Below, piece after piece: positions 1 to 10,000 of a stretch of 64,000 bases of DNA. The position numbers were made by a program, and so were the translations under genes. How positions within the stretch are numbered: position 1 is the stretch's first letter; each line of letters opens with the position of its first letter. Under the pieces are notes generated by a model. It searched no databases. It was given only the letters and a program-made list of their open reading frames with translations, and had not been told where the DNA came from. The DNA is taken from NCBI GenBank assembly GCA_037576195.1, contig CM075101.1, positions 15,190,001 to 15,254,000 of the forward strand, given 5' to 3'. Origin of the DNA: Phytoseiulus persimilis. Its lineage: Eukaryota > Arthropoda > Arachnida > Mesostigmata > Phytoseiidae.

Positions 1-82
1 AATACATCTGCTGTCACTCGAGTGATCTTCTCGATCCGCCCTCCGAACTCTACCTCAAGGCTAATCCGAGAAGCCTTCAATC

Positions 83-272
83 ATGTCGACATCGAAACCA
101 GCTGTGAACTCTTCCAACAAGCCTCATTCGGTTTTGCCTTCCTGGATGCGGCAAAGCCTCGATCACCTCAGCATGAGAACCAACTTCGATGATTACGGAA
201 CCTCGCCCCCCGAAAACGAAAGTCTCTTCCTGCATGAACACAAACTTCAAAACTACATATCAGCTGCATCCG
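83..272 (+). CDS. Unrecognised Ser/Pro-rich protein, exon 1
   Basis: First coding exon of a four-exon model. The ATG at 83 has an A at -3 and is preceded in frame by stops at 23-25 and 62-64, which supports it as the start unless an acceptor lies between 65 and 82. The exon encodes about 63 residues rich in Ser, Asn, Pro and His, including a short segment with SWMRQSLDHLSMRTNF. It ends at a consensus donor, G|GTGAGT at 273, leaving one extra base (phase 1). Exon 2 starts in the matching phase, giving Gly at the junction. No signal peptide, membrane segment or known domain is visible, and I do not recognise the family. The window edge is 82 bases upstream, so the promoter is not included. Confidence 0.5.
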
Positions 273-1165
273 GTGAGTATTGGCCCTGTTGAACCCCGGC
301 CCGAATGTTATTCGTTGAGCAAGGAACAGGAACTGAGCAGAGATTCCAAAAGTTCCATGATGAGAGAGATAGGAACATCCACGGTTCACAGTTCGCCATA
401 GTTTACTGCGTAACCGTGTTTTCACAATGGTGCGGGGAACCCGATCTCAGTTCTGTCCTATTCATTTCCTCCACGTGTGATTATTCAGCCAAGAGCAACT
501 TCCAAGCGTGGTGTGATCGTCCCCGGTAGCGACTGAGCTTTGTTGACACTGATAAGAATCATTGTGGAACCGCTATCTGTTCGTTCCGTGAGCGCAAATT
601 CCGTCGGGTTATCGCAAGACGCCCGCTGATGCAACTGGTGTCAGAACTTTTCGTGAACAGACCTCTGGATATCAAGGCGCGACCTCACGGACACTCGTAG
701 AACAAAGTCAGTGAATTTATCTCGGAAACACGATTAGACGTCCCTATATCGCCATTGCTGATTGACATTCTTGGCCTTCCGTTTCCTTTGTGTTCGGAAA
801 TCGTTCGAAGCCTACTTTATAATGAATATCATGTCCAGATAGCCCAGCGATGTGTTTGAGGGTGGCATCAATCTGTCTGCGGTCTCTGATTCGATCTGCT
901 TTGCCAGACGGCAAAAAGTCAACCTGGACGCGTTCCAGACTGTCCCAGACAGTCGAAAACCCATAGAAACACGATAAAGTTCGCCCTGCGCTTGTGTAGT
1001 TCTTCTCGTTTATCCCCAAATAGCGGAGACCTATATTCTCTCCTGCAGGATGACGCTTATCTTTCGATCGATCAGCGTTGAAATTAGAATTCCGAAGCTC
1101 GCACCTTGATCCGTGACCGATTTCCCAACAATGAGCTCATCATGCTTTCGTTCTCCATTCTACAG

Positions 1166-1387
1166 GCATACCTCAAAAACCAGAAAAAGTTTCTTCGGAC
1201 AAGACGTCGTCTTTAGTCTTCAAAGCTAAAGATTTGGCGCCCCGAGCTCCCCGCAGTTTGTCAGTCGCGGATCAAGTCTGCCCTAACAGCGCTCCTCAAT
1301 CTGCGGCCACTACGCCCTCAGTTTCACCACAACAGAGTCCCACTCTGATTCGGAAAATCCTCTCAGCGGACTCGCATTGCAAAGCCG
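1166..1387 (+). CDS. Unrecognised Ser/Pro-rich protein, exon 2
   Basis: Second exon of the same model. The acceptor has a pyrimidine tract, TTCTCCATTCTACAG ending at 1165. The first two bases complete the codon left open by exon 1. The exon encodes 73 whole residues with Lys-rich and then Ser/Thr/Gln/Pro-rich composition (for example TTPSVSPQQSPTLIRKIL), typical of a disordered region with possible proline-directed phosphorylation sites. It closes at G|GTGAGT (1388), again phase 1. Matching phase on both sides with consensus sites makes this the best supported exon of the model. Intron 1 (273-1165) holds only chance open frames. Confidence 0.5.
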
Positions 1388-1970
1388 GTGAGTTTTTGTG
1401 GTGTCCAGGTGGCTAGCTGTCCATCCGTCGGAAAGTGAGGCGAATCTATCAGCGTAAAAACATTCGCAGGCCCGAAGTTCTAGAATGGGTTTGACAGGGC
1501 TGAAGTTCTGACTCCGGTTAGCTCCCTAGACTGTGCAGGTCGCGGATTCAACTGAATCCTACGAAGCGCTGGCTGTTCCCACTGTGGGAAACCAGTGATC
1601 ACGATCCTCTGAATTTCGTACCTGGTGCGAAATAATGCATGGCGGTCACCGATGGCATCGCCGGCGCCGCTGACGTTGAATGACGTCTTCAACCTTTCGG
1701 CAATCTCAGTGCCGGTCGTGGTTATGCATCTACCTGACTGTTGTCCATGTGGCGTCATCTCGTGGAATCGAGATATTTTCACTATGGATGTTTCGCCAGA
1801 CCCTGCTGTCCGGATATCGTTATTATTTCATTTCTCGAGAAGCGTAGAATTACCGAAACATCCTGTTAACACGCTACCAAAGGCACACTTGCCGCTCCGA
1901 ACGACGAACAAGTGCCTCCCTCTGATGGCTCCCCTAGGCTCCAAAATAATCCAGTTTGCTTCCATTACAG

Positions 1971-2064
1971 GGTCCTTTTTGACGGACGGTGCCCGGAAAG
2001 TTCTGGTCGTGCCGGTCACACGTGTGACGAATTTCGACTTGAACGCGGTCTCGCCAACCTCGTG
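1971..2064 (+). CDS. Unrecognised Ser/Pro-rich protein, exon 3
   Basis: Third exon. The acceptor TTTGCTTCCATTACAG ends at 1970. Two bases complete the phase-1 codon (Gly), then the frame reads a more ordered segment with KVLVVPVTRVTNFDL, which could form beta strands. The donor TG|GTGAGA at 2065 leaves two bases (phase 2). The exon is short (94 bp), so it rests on the splice signals and the phase match rather than on coding length. Intron 2 (1388-1970) shows nothing else I can support. Confidence 0.42.
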
Positions 2065-3003
2065 GTGAGAAACACGATAGGAATCAATGGATCGGCTATG
2101 CTTCAATCAGCTATTCATTCGATTTTTCGGAATAATTTTCGCAATCGTTCTGACTTCGTTGTTGAACGTTGGAGACAATCAGTAGGCTATGAGTCCCCGC
2201 CTCCCTTTCTCATACACCTCTGAAAAACTTCGAGGTCACCAATGAACCGCCGAGATGTGGAATTTTAGCGTAGCAGCATTGTTTCTGATGTTCGAGAATG
2301 GTGATCAGAAGACTGGAGTCGAGAGTTCGGTGCCGAAGAACATTGTCCACGGAAAGAGTCAAATTTGTGAGCTCTCTGAAATTTTTGTGTTCTGAGTACA
2401 TTCTTGATGCATAGCGATCCAACCATCAGACATAGCCCGATGCGTCTTCACTAACTTCACTTTCTTCGCTATACTCTGTCACATTTAAATACGAACATAG
2501 ACATGATCAGATGGACGCATCGAAACGGTGAAGTGAATCATTCCATGCGAACGACCAATCAAAGACCTATGATATGAACAATGAAACGATATAGACAAGG
2601 ATGTTGAAGTCCCAATGTTCTTCTACGAACTGAGTACTACATTCGGCGTATCCGATGTCGAGTATATTCCCTCTTCCCTTAGACCTAAAGCTTTGAAATA
2701 AACTTTTTATCTTTCTTGCAATCCTGAGCGAGTCATGATCACCTTCTTGAGAGATACCACAGGCAATATATGAGAGCGGAGTCGATTCGAGACGGTTGGA
2801 ATTGATGAGATTTACGATGATTTCCCCCCACTGCTCTCGTGGATCAATCAGTATTTAGTATTACTATTGGTTCAGACCAGATACGCGGCTCGCACAAGGG
2901 TCTTGGTTCTCTTGGTCGGCTAGAAGATGACACAGGGCGAAGAATTTATCAATCTCCCGAATCACCAGTACTCAGTGCTCAGCTTTGTCTGGATTTCTTG
3001 CAG

Positions 3004-3166
3004 TGGACTGGAGTCCTCGGTCGTACAGGATTTCTCATATCTGCAGCGATATGCTGTAGCGACCGTCCCCGCGTGTACAGTGCAATCTCTCCCAGAAAGC
3101 AACTCAAACCTGGCTCTTACCCGTCGCCTTGACCCACTATTACTTCATCCAATCTGCTCTCTGTGA
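3004..3166 (+). CDS. Unrecognised Ser/Pro-rich protein, terminal exon 4
   Basis: Proposed last exon. The acceptor GGATTTCTTGCAG ends at 3003. One base completes the phase-2 codon as Cys, and the frame then runs 52 residues to TGA at 3164-3166. The joined model is 669 bp, a whole number of codons, for a protein of about 222 residues. The tail contains Leu-rich stretches (RRLDPLLLHPICSL at the end) but no domain I know. It is the weakest exon of the four because an alternative 3' end cannot be excluded. No AATAAA is seen close downstream; an ATTAAA lies near 3474. Intron 3 (2065-3003) holds nothing else supportable. Confidence 0.38.
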
Positions 3167-3351
3167 GATACTCTTATTGACAGGGCTCAGGTTTACAAGA
3201 AAGTTTATTCATTTCGAGCGTTTCTCGAGTGCAATATTTGAGAGCAGTCCATTCAAAACCAAAGATGAACATTTCCCTGATTACGTGTGTTGAGGAGCAC
3301 CCGTTGTGGTCGGAGTTTTCGAGGGATAGCTCATTCCCTCCGCAATTGTCT

Positions 3352-4353
3352 TCATGCAACTAAGATGTTCTCGTTGTTTCCGTAAGCCCTGCCATCCTTC
3401 AGAGCGCTGTAAGTTACCGATGCATCTCCGCTGTCCGGGATTTTTATACGCAAGTGCACGAAAGGTACATTCAAATTAAAGAAAAAGCCTCGTTTCACTC
3501 GTTGAAGAGCTTCGGATGGCGATGGGTCATCCGTGGGCTTGCACTTGACTTTCCCTGAAAAATTCAGGAGAAGTAACCCAGAATTGTCTTGACCCACTTG
3601 GCATCTAGTCACAGCTGCGGATAGTGAATTAAGGCAGCTCTCGTCTTGAGCAAGGAACAAGCACTGTCGTCACATGAGAATCGAAATCGAGGTTTGCGTG
3701 TTGTGGAATTCGAATCTTCGCGAATTCGCGGCATCTGGTTGATGAGTTCGCCAAGCAAGAAGCTGATTCGTACTCAGGAAGAGGTATCCCAACGGTAAGG
3801 GCGCAAGAGACGCTGGATGATGGCGAGCGGAAACGTAACGAACCCCTATGGACGTTGGCATCGTCGACAGGAGGCCTGTTTATTGCGCATAAGTTTTCCA
3901 TCGAAGTTCTCGAGTAAGTTCCGTTCTCCAACATTCTAGCGAATTCCGTCATCAATATATAGACCGACCTCTGGCGAGGGTCTTCCTCTTTTTCCCGATT
4001 TCATCACTCGAGATGACACCATTTTGCGTGTAAACTCGTGGACGGAGGGACTTGCATTGATATATTTCCTGGAACTCCTACCTTGGACTCTCTCGACCGG
4101 AAAGTACCTGCCTGCGGTTCGATCGGATATGTGGAAGGCACGTGTGAATAACTTTGTCGAGTTGACTCGACGCATCTCGAGAACATACATACCCGGCTGG
4201 GTTACTACGAGAGCCAGTGACGTGATCAAGCAGACACAGAAGAACTTTCGATTCAACATGACGATAACATAGGGAACATGTTTCTGCTAGAGTGACTCCA
4301 TCGCAGGGTAGAATTACGTTACGCCATGAGACTTCGTAGAAGCCAGATGGCAC
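3352..4353 (-). CDS. Possible minus-strand coding block (unrecognised)
   Basis: Two pieces suggest a gene on the - strand. (a) 4353-4108 is open for 82 codons, starts after a very strong acceptor (pyrimidine-rich CCTTGCCCTTGCCACAG) and ends at CAG|GTACTT, phase 0 at both ends. It has several Cys residues (for example LPCDGVTLAETCSLCY). (b) 3573-3352 follows an acceptor reading CTGAATTTTTCAG and runs to a TGA, with the segment KRGFFFNLNVPFVHLRI. I could not find a phase-consistent exon joining the two, so they may belong to different transcripts or be chance. No family is recognised. The block lies tail-to-tail with the gene at 83-3166. Confidence 0.22.
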
Positions 4354-5881
4354 CTGTGGCAAGGGCAAGGTTAGGCAAACATCTCCGCCTTCGTATCTCT
4401 GCGCCATCCATGCCAATGTGACATCATGTGATCCTACAATCATTCCCGATCACAGCGGGCACTCCATTCCAATTACGTAAGTATACAGTTTGCGTAACAG
4501 CGGAGTGAACGGATGCATGCGAGTTTCTGGAGGATTCCATGCCCTAATTCCTTGCGCTGAGCCTGCTCGACCGACCTCATTAAGAACGGCCAGCTCCCCT
4601 AACTACGACAGGAGATTCCATCCACATGTAAAATCTTTGCTGGAATGAGACAGCGAGACGTTACGTTTTTGTTCCATGAAAAATCTGCTCATGCCGGCTG
4701 GTCGGTCCAACCAGACCAGCGGTCTCTTGGACAAAACAGATGAAAAGGCTGCTGATGATGAGGCCGCTTTATTCGGATTCGTCAGGGTTGAGTGACGTGG
4801 GAAACCAAATGCCGTAATTCGACCACCCGATCGACGAACTCGATCTCTGAAATGAAGTCTTTTCATTGCTGCATGCTTTTTTTCGGTTCCTCGTAGACTC
4901 GTCACTGTTTGACCCCCGCTATATCGATGATGATCTCAAAGCTGAAATGTAAGCGATTTTCGGTGTTTCCAGAGGGGATGTGATCAGAACAAAGAACATC
5001 TCTAATTGAATGCCCACCTTCCCTGTATCGGAAGTTTTGCCATGAGTTGATGGGGCCTGACGCTGCGGTCTTCTTCGTTACGTACTATCAGTAGACCAGT
5101 ACTATCAGGTCGATCCTAACTCCGGAGTCGATAATGCTGGATCCGTGGATATTCAAACGTTGATCAACCGAGAACAATGTTGCTCCTGACGAATGCTCAA
5201 ACAGCGATCCGGACGGGCTGGTCCGCACGACCCAGGCGCGGGCGCCTCTGCGGCGCCGGAACCCAGCTTCGGCTCACAATGGCCATCGCCCCTGACTCGA
5301 TGGGCGCTCAGTGAGTCGCCGATGAATGAACCACAATTTATGACTCGTAATGACCTCCGCAGTAAAACAAGCCAACGCGAGCCGAAGACAGCAAATTTGT
5401 TCTCCTTTCTCGATTAGTTGTGTGCCGAGTAATTAATGTCAAGTCCCGCTCTTTCTAATTGTTGGGTCAAAGTTCAAGATGCTTTGTTTTCAACCAAAGG
5501 GAGGGAAACAAACAAAATCTAAAGTCGGACTTTTTCCGTTCCGAACTGTTCTCGAGCCTCATCCCACATCGATCATTGAGTTGCCGCTTGTTCAGGGAGA
5601 AGAAACTCTGCCTGGCACCCGACCTATCGCGATGTCAGTCGGGAGCTGTTGCGAAAAACGTGGAGCACACGCCACGTGATGATCTCCGAAGACATCAATC
5701 GTCAGAAAACTGCGAGATCAGTTCCGAGGCTCGCCGTCGGGAGCAACTTACAGGAAACACGCTATCAGAGAATGAGGGAACTCATCGATCCTCTTACTCG
5801 AGAACGTTCATCGCGGAGAACGCCGCGGCTGTCGAATCTCGCACATTCCGTTTGGCCATGTGTACTCGTTAACAGCGAGAA

Positions 5882-6146
5882 CAATTGAAGAGCCCAGATC
5901 CGACGCGTCGTCACTTCAAATCTCTCAAAGTCGAGATTTCAGTCAGATATTCATCGAACCGATCTCCAACAACCTTATTTCTCGCTTCCCTTGTAAGCTT
6001 GAGAAGTGGAGAAAAACGAGGAAAGGAGCGTTTCCGAGAAAAGCGCGAAATAACGTCGTCAGAAATCGGTTCGACGAATTCCTGACTGAAATCTCGACTG
6101 TTGGGAATTTGGAGTTACGACGATTCGAATCTGGGCTCTTGAATTG
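5882..6146. repeat. Foldback (long imperfect inverted repeat) element
   Basis: Two arms of 112 bp, 5882-5993 and 6035-6146, are inverted copies of each other with a 41-bp spacer. I aligned them without gaps by eye and count about 23 mismatches (roughly 79% identity). The best conserved block is TCGAGATTTCAGTCAG, identical in both arms; AAGAGCCCAGAT near the outer ends is also identical. The arms give near-identical peptides when each is read outward, which is how it came to notice. No transposase or target-site duplication is evident. It could be a decayed MITE-like or foldback element, or a source of hairpin RNA. Which of these cannot be told from the sequence. Confidence 0.8.
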
Positions 6147-6201
6147 CGATTTCATCAAGTTCTCGTGATACCCCGCTCCTCGTTGCAACGTTGTTCCCAC
6201 G

Positions 6202-6974
6202 TCAGAACTTTTTTCTGAGGGTGGCGATGACAGAATGGAGACTCTGATCCAAATCAGAAAGATGGATCACTTCTGATGCGCACGTACATGCTTCTCTCAC
6301 GGGCCTCACCGAAGACACCATAAAACCAGTCGAGTCAATATGACCAGCTTCGAAACTCTGGTTCTGCGGAGTAGAAAGCCATGCAGTTGTAGAGCTATCG
6401 ATTGTTTTACTATCAACTGCATGTACTAGCACAATGGAACGATTATTGCTCGCAGTCATAATGTCTCCGTTGAAGACGGACCAGGGTGGGTTTTCATGAC
6501 CCGAATCGCAACAAATCAAAACCGCTACATCGGCGGCAACTGGAAGCGCCAATCCCTCCAACGGTAGACTGTTCGAATGATGGCTCGAAACCCCATTCGC
6601 GCCGAAGTCCCAAATGCGATTGGGACTCGGCGATCATGAGAACGAATGTTGATTCGAAAACATACCCCAAGCTGGTGAACGCGCTGAATGATTACGAGAG
6701 ATGGCTGTTCTCGGGATCCCACTACCGAGTTCAAGCTCGGCGATCTTCTTCCGATCGGGGTGATCGAGATGCGATCGCCCCCAATCGACGAAATCAATGC
6801 GAAAGCCCTCGATTCGTGTTCTTGGAATAACGTAATCTCGACGGTGCGAGTCAGCCCCACAGATGGCGTGATATGAACTCGTCTGTTTCGTTCCGCATCC
6901 ACCAAATTGTAGTTCATTGGGAAGAGCGTAGGCGTCCGTAGAATGGAACTTTCCCGAATCAATAAGCTTTCGCA
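6202..6974 (-). CDS. Possible two-exon minus-strand gene fragment (unrecognised)
   Basis: Exon a (about 6974-6666) is open for about 103 codons and ends at G|GTATGT, phase 1. Exon b (6539-6202) begins after CGCTTCCAG in the matching phase and runs to a stop at 6204-6202. The intron would be 126 bp. The upstream limit of exon a is a guess: a CTCCCAG acceptor just upstream fits because there is no ATG in frame. Segments include GFRIDFVDWGRSHLDHPDRKK in exon a and SIVLVHAVDSKTIDSSTTAW in exon b. No domain is recognised. The phase match is the only real support, and the antisense strand is also open in part of the block. Confidence 0.27.
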
Positions 6975-7064
6975 CTGGGAGATTCGCGAAGTTTCTCCGT
7001 TATATAACCACGAACGAGGCATTCCGCGTTTGAAGCAATCATTGGCACAGCACTTATCTCTCAC

Positions 7065-10000
7065 TTGCGTCTCACTGCGACTCGATGTACGAGAACTTGT
7101 GTGCCCCTGTTAACCCGCTCGTACGTCCGCGCGCTTGTCAATGTGCTATTTTGAGTACAAACAGCAGGCAGGCAGGCAAGTAAGCAAGCGGGATAGATAA
7201 AAAAGATCTCAGGGTAAACAACGGAAGGATCCGGCACGTTCGCGAGAGTTCCTCCGAGCTCGCATTTCGTAATGGAACGAATGATTAGGGAACTAAAAAT
7301 ACAGGCGGAGCACCGGCTCGTGATCTCCGTCGTCCCTGAGAGTGACAACCATGGCTTCGATCTGAACGCCTTGTAGGTTGAATTTCCTTAGGTTCGGGAG
7401 ACGCGACCTAGCAGCTCCGGCAGCAGTTCCGGATCAGATCCAAATGTACAATCAGCGTGATCTTCTGGCCGCAAAACCTGCGCCACGACGACGAGCCGAA
7501 AAGCGAACTCTTCCACTCGCTCGGAGACCCCAAGAAGTCTTCCAGCGTGCCGAGAATCGAGAACAGGGCCGATGGCTCCCGCTTGCTGGCTAAAGTGCCA
7601 GTCCGTGTTTCGAACCGACGGGAAGAGAGCCGAAAATTAGCAATTCATCCTTCTCCTCGTCCTAGTAGCCTGGCTGGCTGGCGCGCCCTCCGAGCTGGTT
7701 GTTGACCCCAGCGGCAGCACCCAGATCTCATCTTGGTCGGGTCTTTTTTCTTCTTCATCTCCGTTTTCTTCCCGAAGCAGAAGAAACATCGCAATGGAAT
7801 ATCGCAACGTGGGTTGCACATGCACACGTGGGCCGAGAGACTTTTTGCTGCAACGGGTCACCCTGGCCGACGGCACCATCAGCAGCACCATCCGTTGAAT
7901 CAGCAGCGGCACCGGGACGTCACCCAGAACAGAAACGACGACCAAAACCCAGCCGAGATAGAGTACATCGTTGCGCCAGCATACTGGCAACGAACCACGA
8001 TGACACTGATGCGGCCGGAGCGGCTGATGAAGATCATGTTGATGGTTTGGTCGTTTGGACGAGTGTCAACTTTTCATTCGACCTGGCATGGGATCGCAAA
8101 TCGTCGACAGGAGATTGCTGCCGCGGCTGCCACGTCTAATCTTCGGACAGGCAGAAGCGTTCCGCAGAAGAACAGCTCGCGTTCGCACAATCCCGTGGCT
8201 CCTGGTGCCAGTTGCCGAGCGCTCTGGTCCGATTCTCGCAAAGCTATTGCGATCATCGCCAATGATTCGATCGATCAAGATCATCGGAGTCGCTGCCGAG
8301 CTCGGAGTGGCTGCGGAAAACAGAAACAGACGCTCCTCGCAACTCTAGTCCTAGGCGTGTCGAGGCCGGCCTTCCAACAATCGAGCAAGCCAGACAGCTA
8401 AGAGCGCTAGCGTACCGTCGATGTAATCCATTCTTCGCCGCCGCCGCCGGTTTTGTTCCGTGTGATTACTTCCGAACTACGCTCGACTGCAACGAAATAT
8501 TCTGTAGTTTTCGCAAGTTGCGATTCCGTATCGTTTTCTGCCGATCTTGGCACGCCGTGTCAAATCAAGACGTCCTTCGACAAAGCACGGATCAAAAGAG
8601 ACAGCGGCGATTGATCAGGAAGCACACAAACAGACGAACAACAGGCTTCGCCAGTGGACACAACAACAACACCGGAGGCGGCGTCACAATGGATTTCAAC
8701 TCGGCGACTCAGTTTTCTTGTCGTTGTTCAGTCTTCTGTCATTCCATAATGCGGCAGTCAGTCCCCAGCGGCACGACAAACTGACACGAATCGTCAAGAA
8801 CGTGGTCTCATAATCGAATTCGATGCGTTTCGATCACAGTCTAGCCGGCGATGCGATGTCGAACCGCTCCGGAAACACTCGTGCTTTGCCTGGGACGCGA
8901 GGAATCAACGCGGGATGAAGTTGCGTCTTCTCAGGGAGCGCTCTACACTATGAACTCAGAGAGGGGGAGATTATACGAGATTCTAGGTCTGGATGATACG
9001 TGAGGCGAGGGATTCGTTGTGGGAAGGGGGCAGGTGTCAGGGTGATGCTGGTGGTGCCCCGCGCCCGCCCGCTATCGGCCACGACATGACCTCATTGCTT
9101 CTGCTCCTCATGTCCTCAACTGCCCGGACGGAATTCTCGGAAAATCGCCGATTCTTTCTTGAGAGCTTCATCCTCCTCGGGAACTTCTTTTGAGAGACCA
9201 TTTGAAGGCAGGACGCTGCCAACTGTTGCCCGAACACCCTGGATCGGGGGCGGACAACTTGGTGCTGCCCGCATTGCTCCCGAGAGCTCAGTCTCACCTT
9301 CCAGACGATACCAGGCAAGAGCTTGGAAGTCGAGAAGCAGCATATAATGTTGTTTCCCGAATATTATGCGCAAAAGTTACGGGTGCATGGATGGTATGCG
9401 TCTCGAATATATGAGCAGAGGAACACTCGGGATTTGATTCAGGGGCGAACCGTTTCCGATGCTTTGCGACTCTCGCATCAAACGGATGATAGTTATTCGA
9501 AGATGCTCCAATTCGAAGATCAAAAGCGTCGCCCCTTTTCGACCGTTGCGAGACAGCGATTTTAGCCCCCCGGCCACTTGATGTTTTCTCAACCCCCCTG
9601 CAGAGGATAATCGGTGTGTTCACGTCCGGCACGGAGAGACTTGAAATATTTAACGCGGCGTGTCGCGATCAAACCATCGATGGTTTTTCGAGGAGATGCC
9701 GAAGCTCATCCCTCTCCATGGTGACTCATCTGTGCCCCAACTTATTTATCTCCATCCTTTGAGCTCTATCAAGCCCGTTCCGCTTCCTCTCCGTTTCAAA
9801 GGGCCTGGCAAATCTCGCCGCTTCTCAGTTGATTCCGGCCGTTTATGTTACGTAACGCGTAGTCCGCCATTAGTATCCCGGGGCGGTGAGGAAGAAACTC
9901 GAAATGCGTTTAGCTCTTCAATATCTGATATTTGACGTTTTCCGAGGATCGAGGAAGATGAACGAGCTGACAAATGTTTCCGCCGCCGATTTTTGGACGA

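Noticed and set aside
3936-4259. A - strand frame starting with a hydrophobic, signal-peptide-like N terminus.
   Set aside because: It overlaps the better-bounded exon candidate at 4353-4108 in another frame and has no splice or homology support.
6525-7064. A 179-codon - strand open frame.
   Set aside because: Its frame does not fit the acceptor at 6540, whereas the overlapping frame used for the two-exon candidate does. Length alone is not evidence here.
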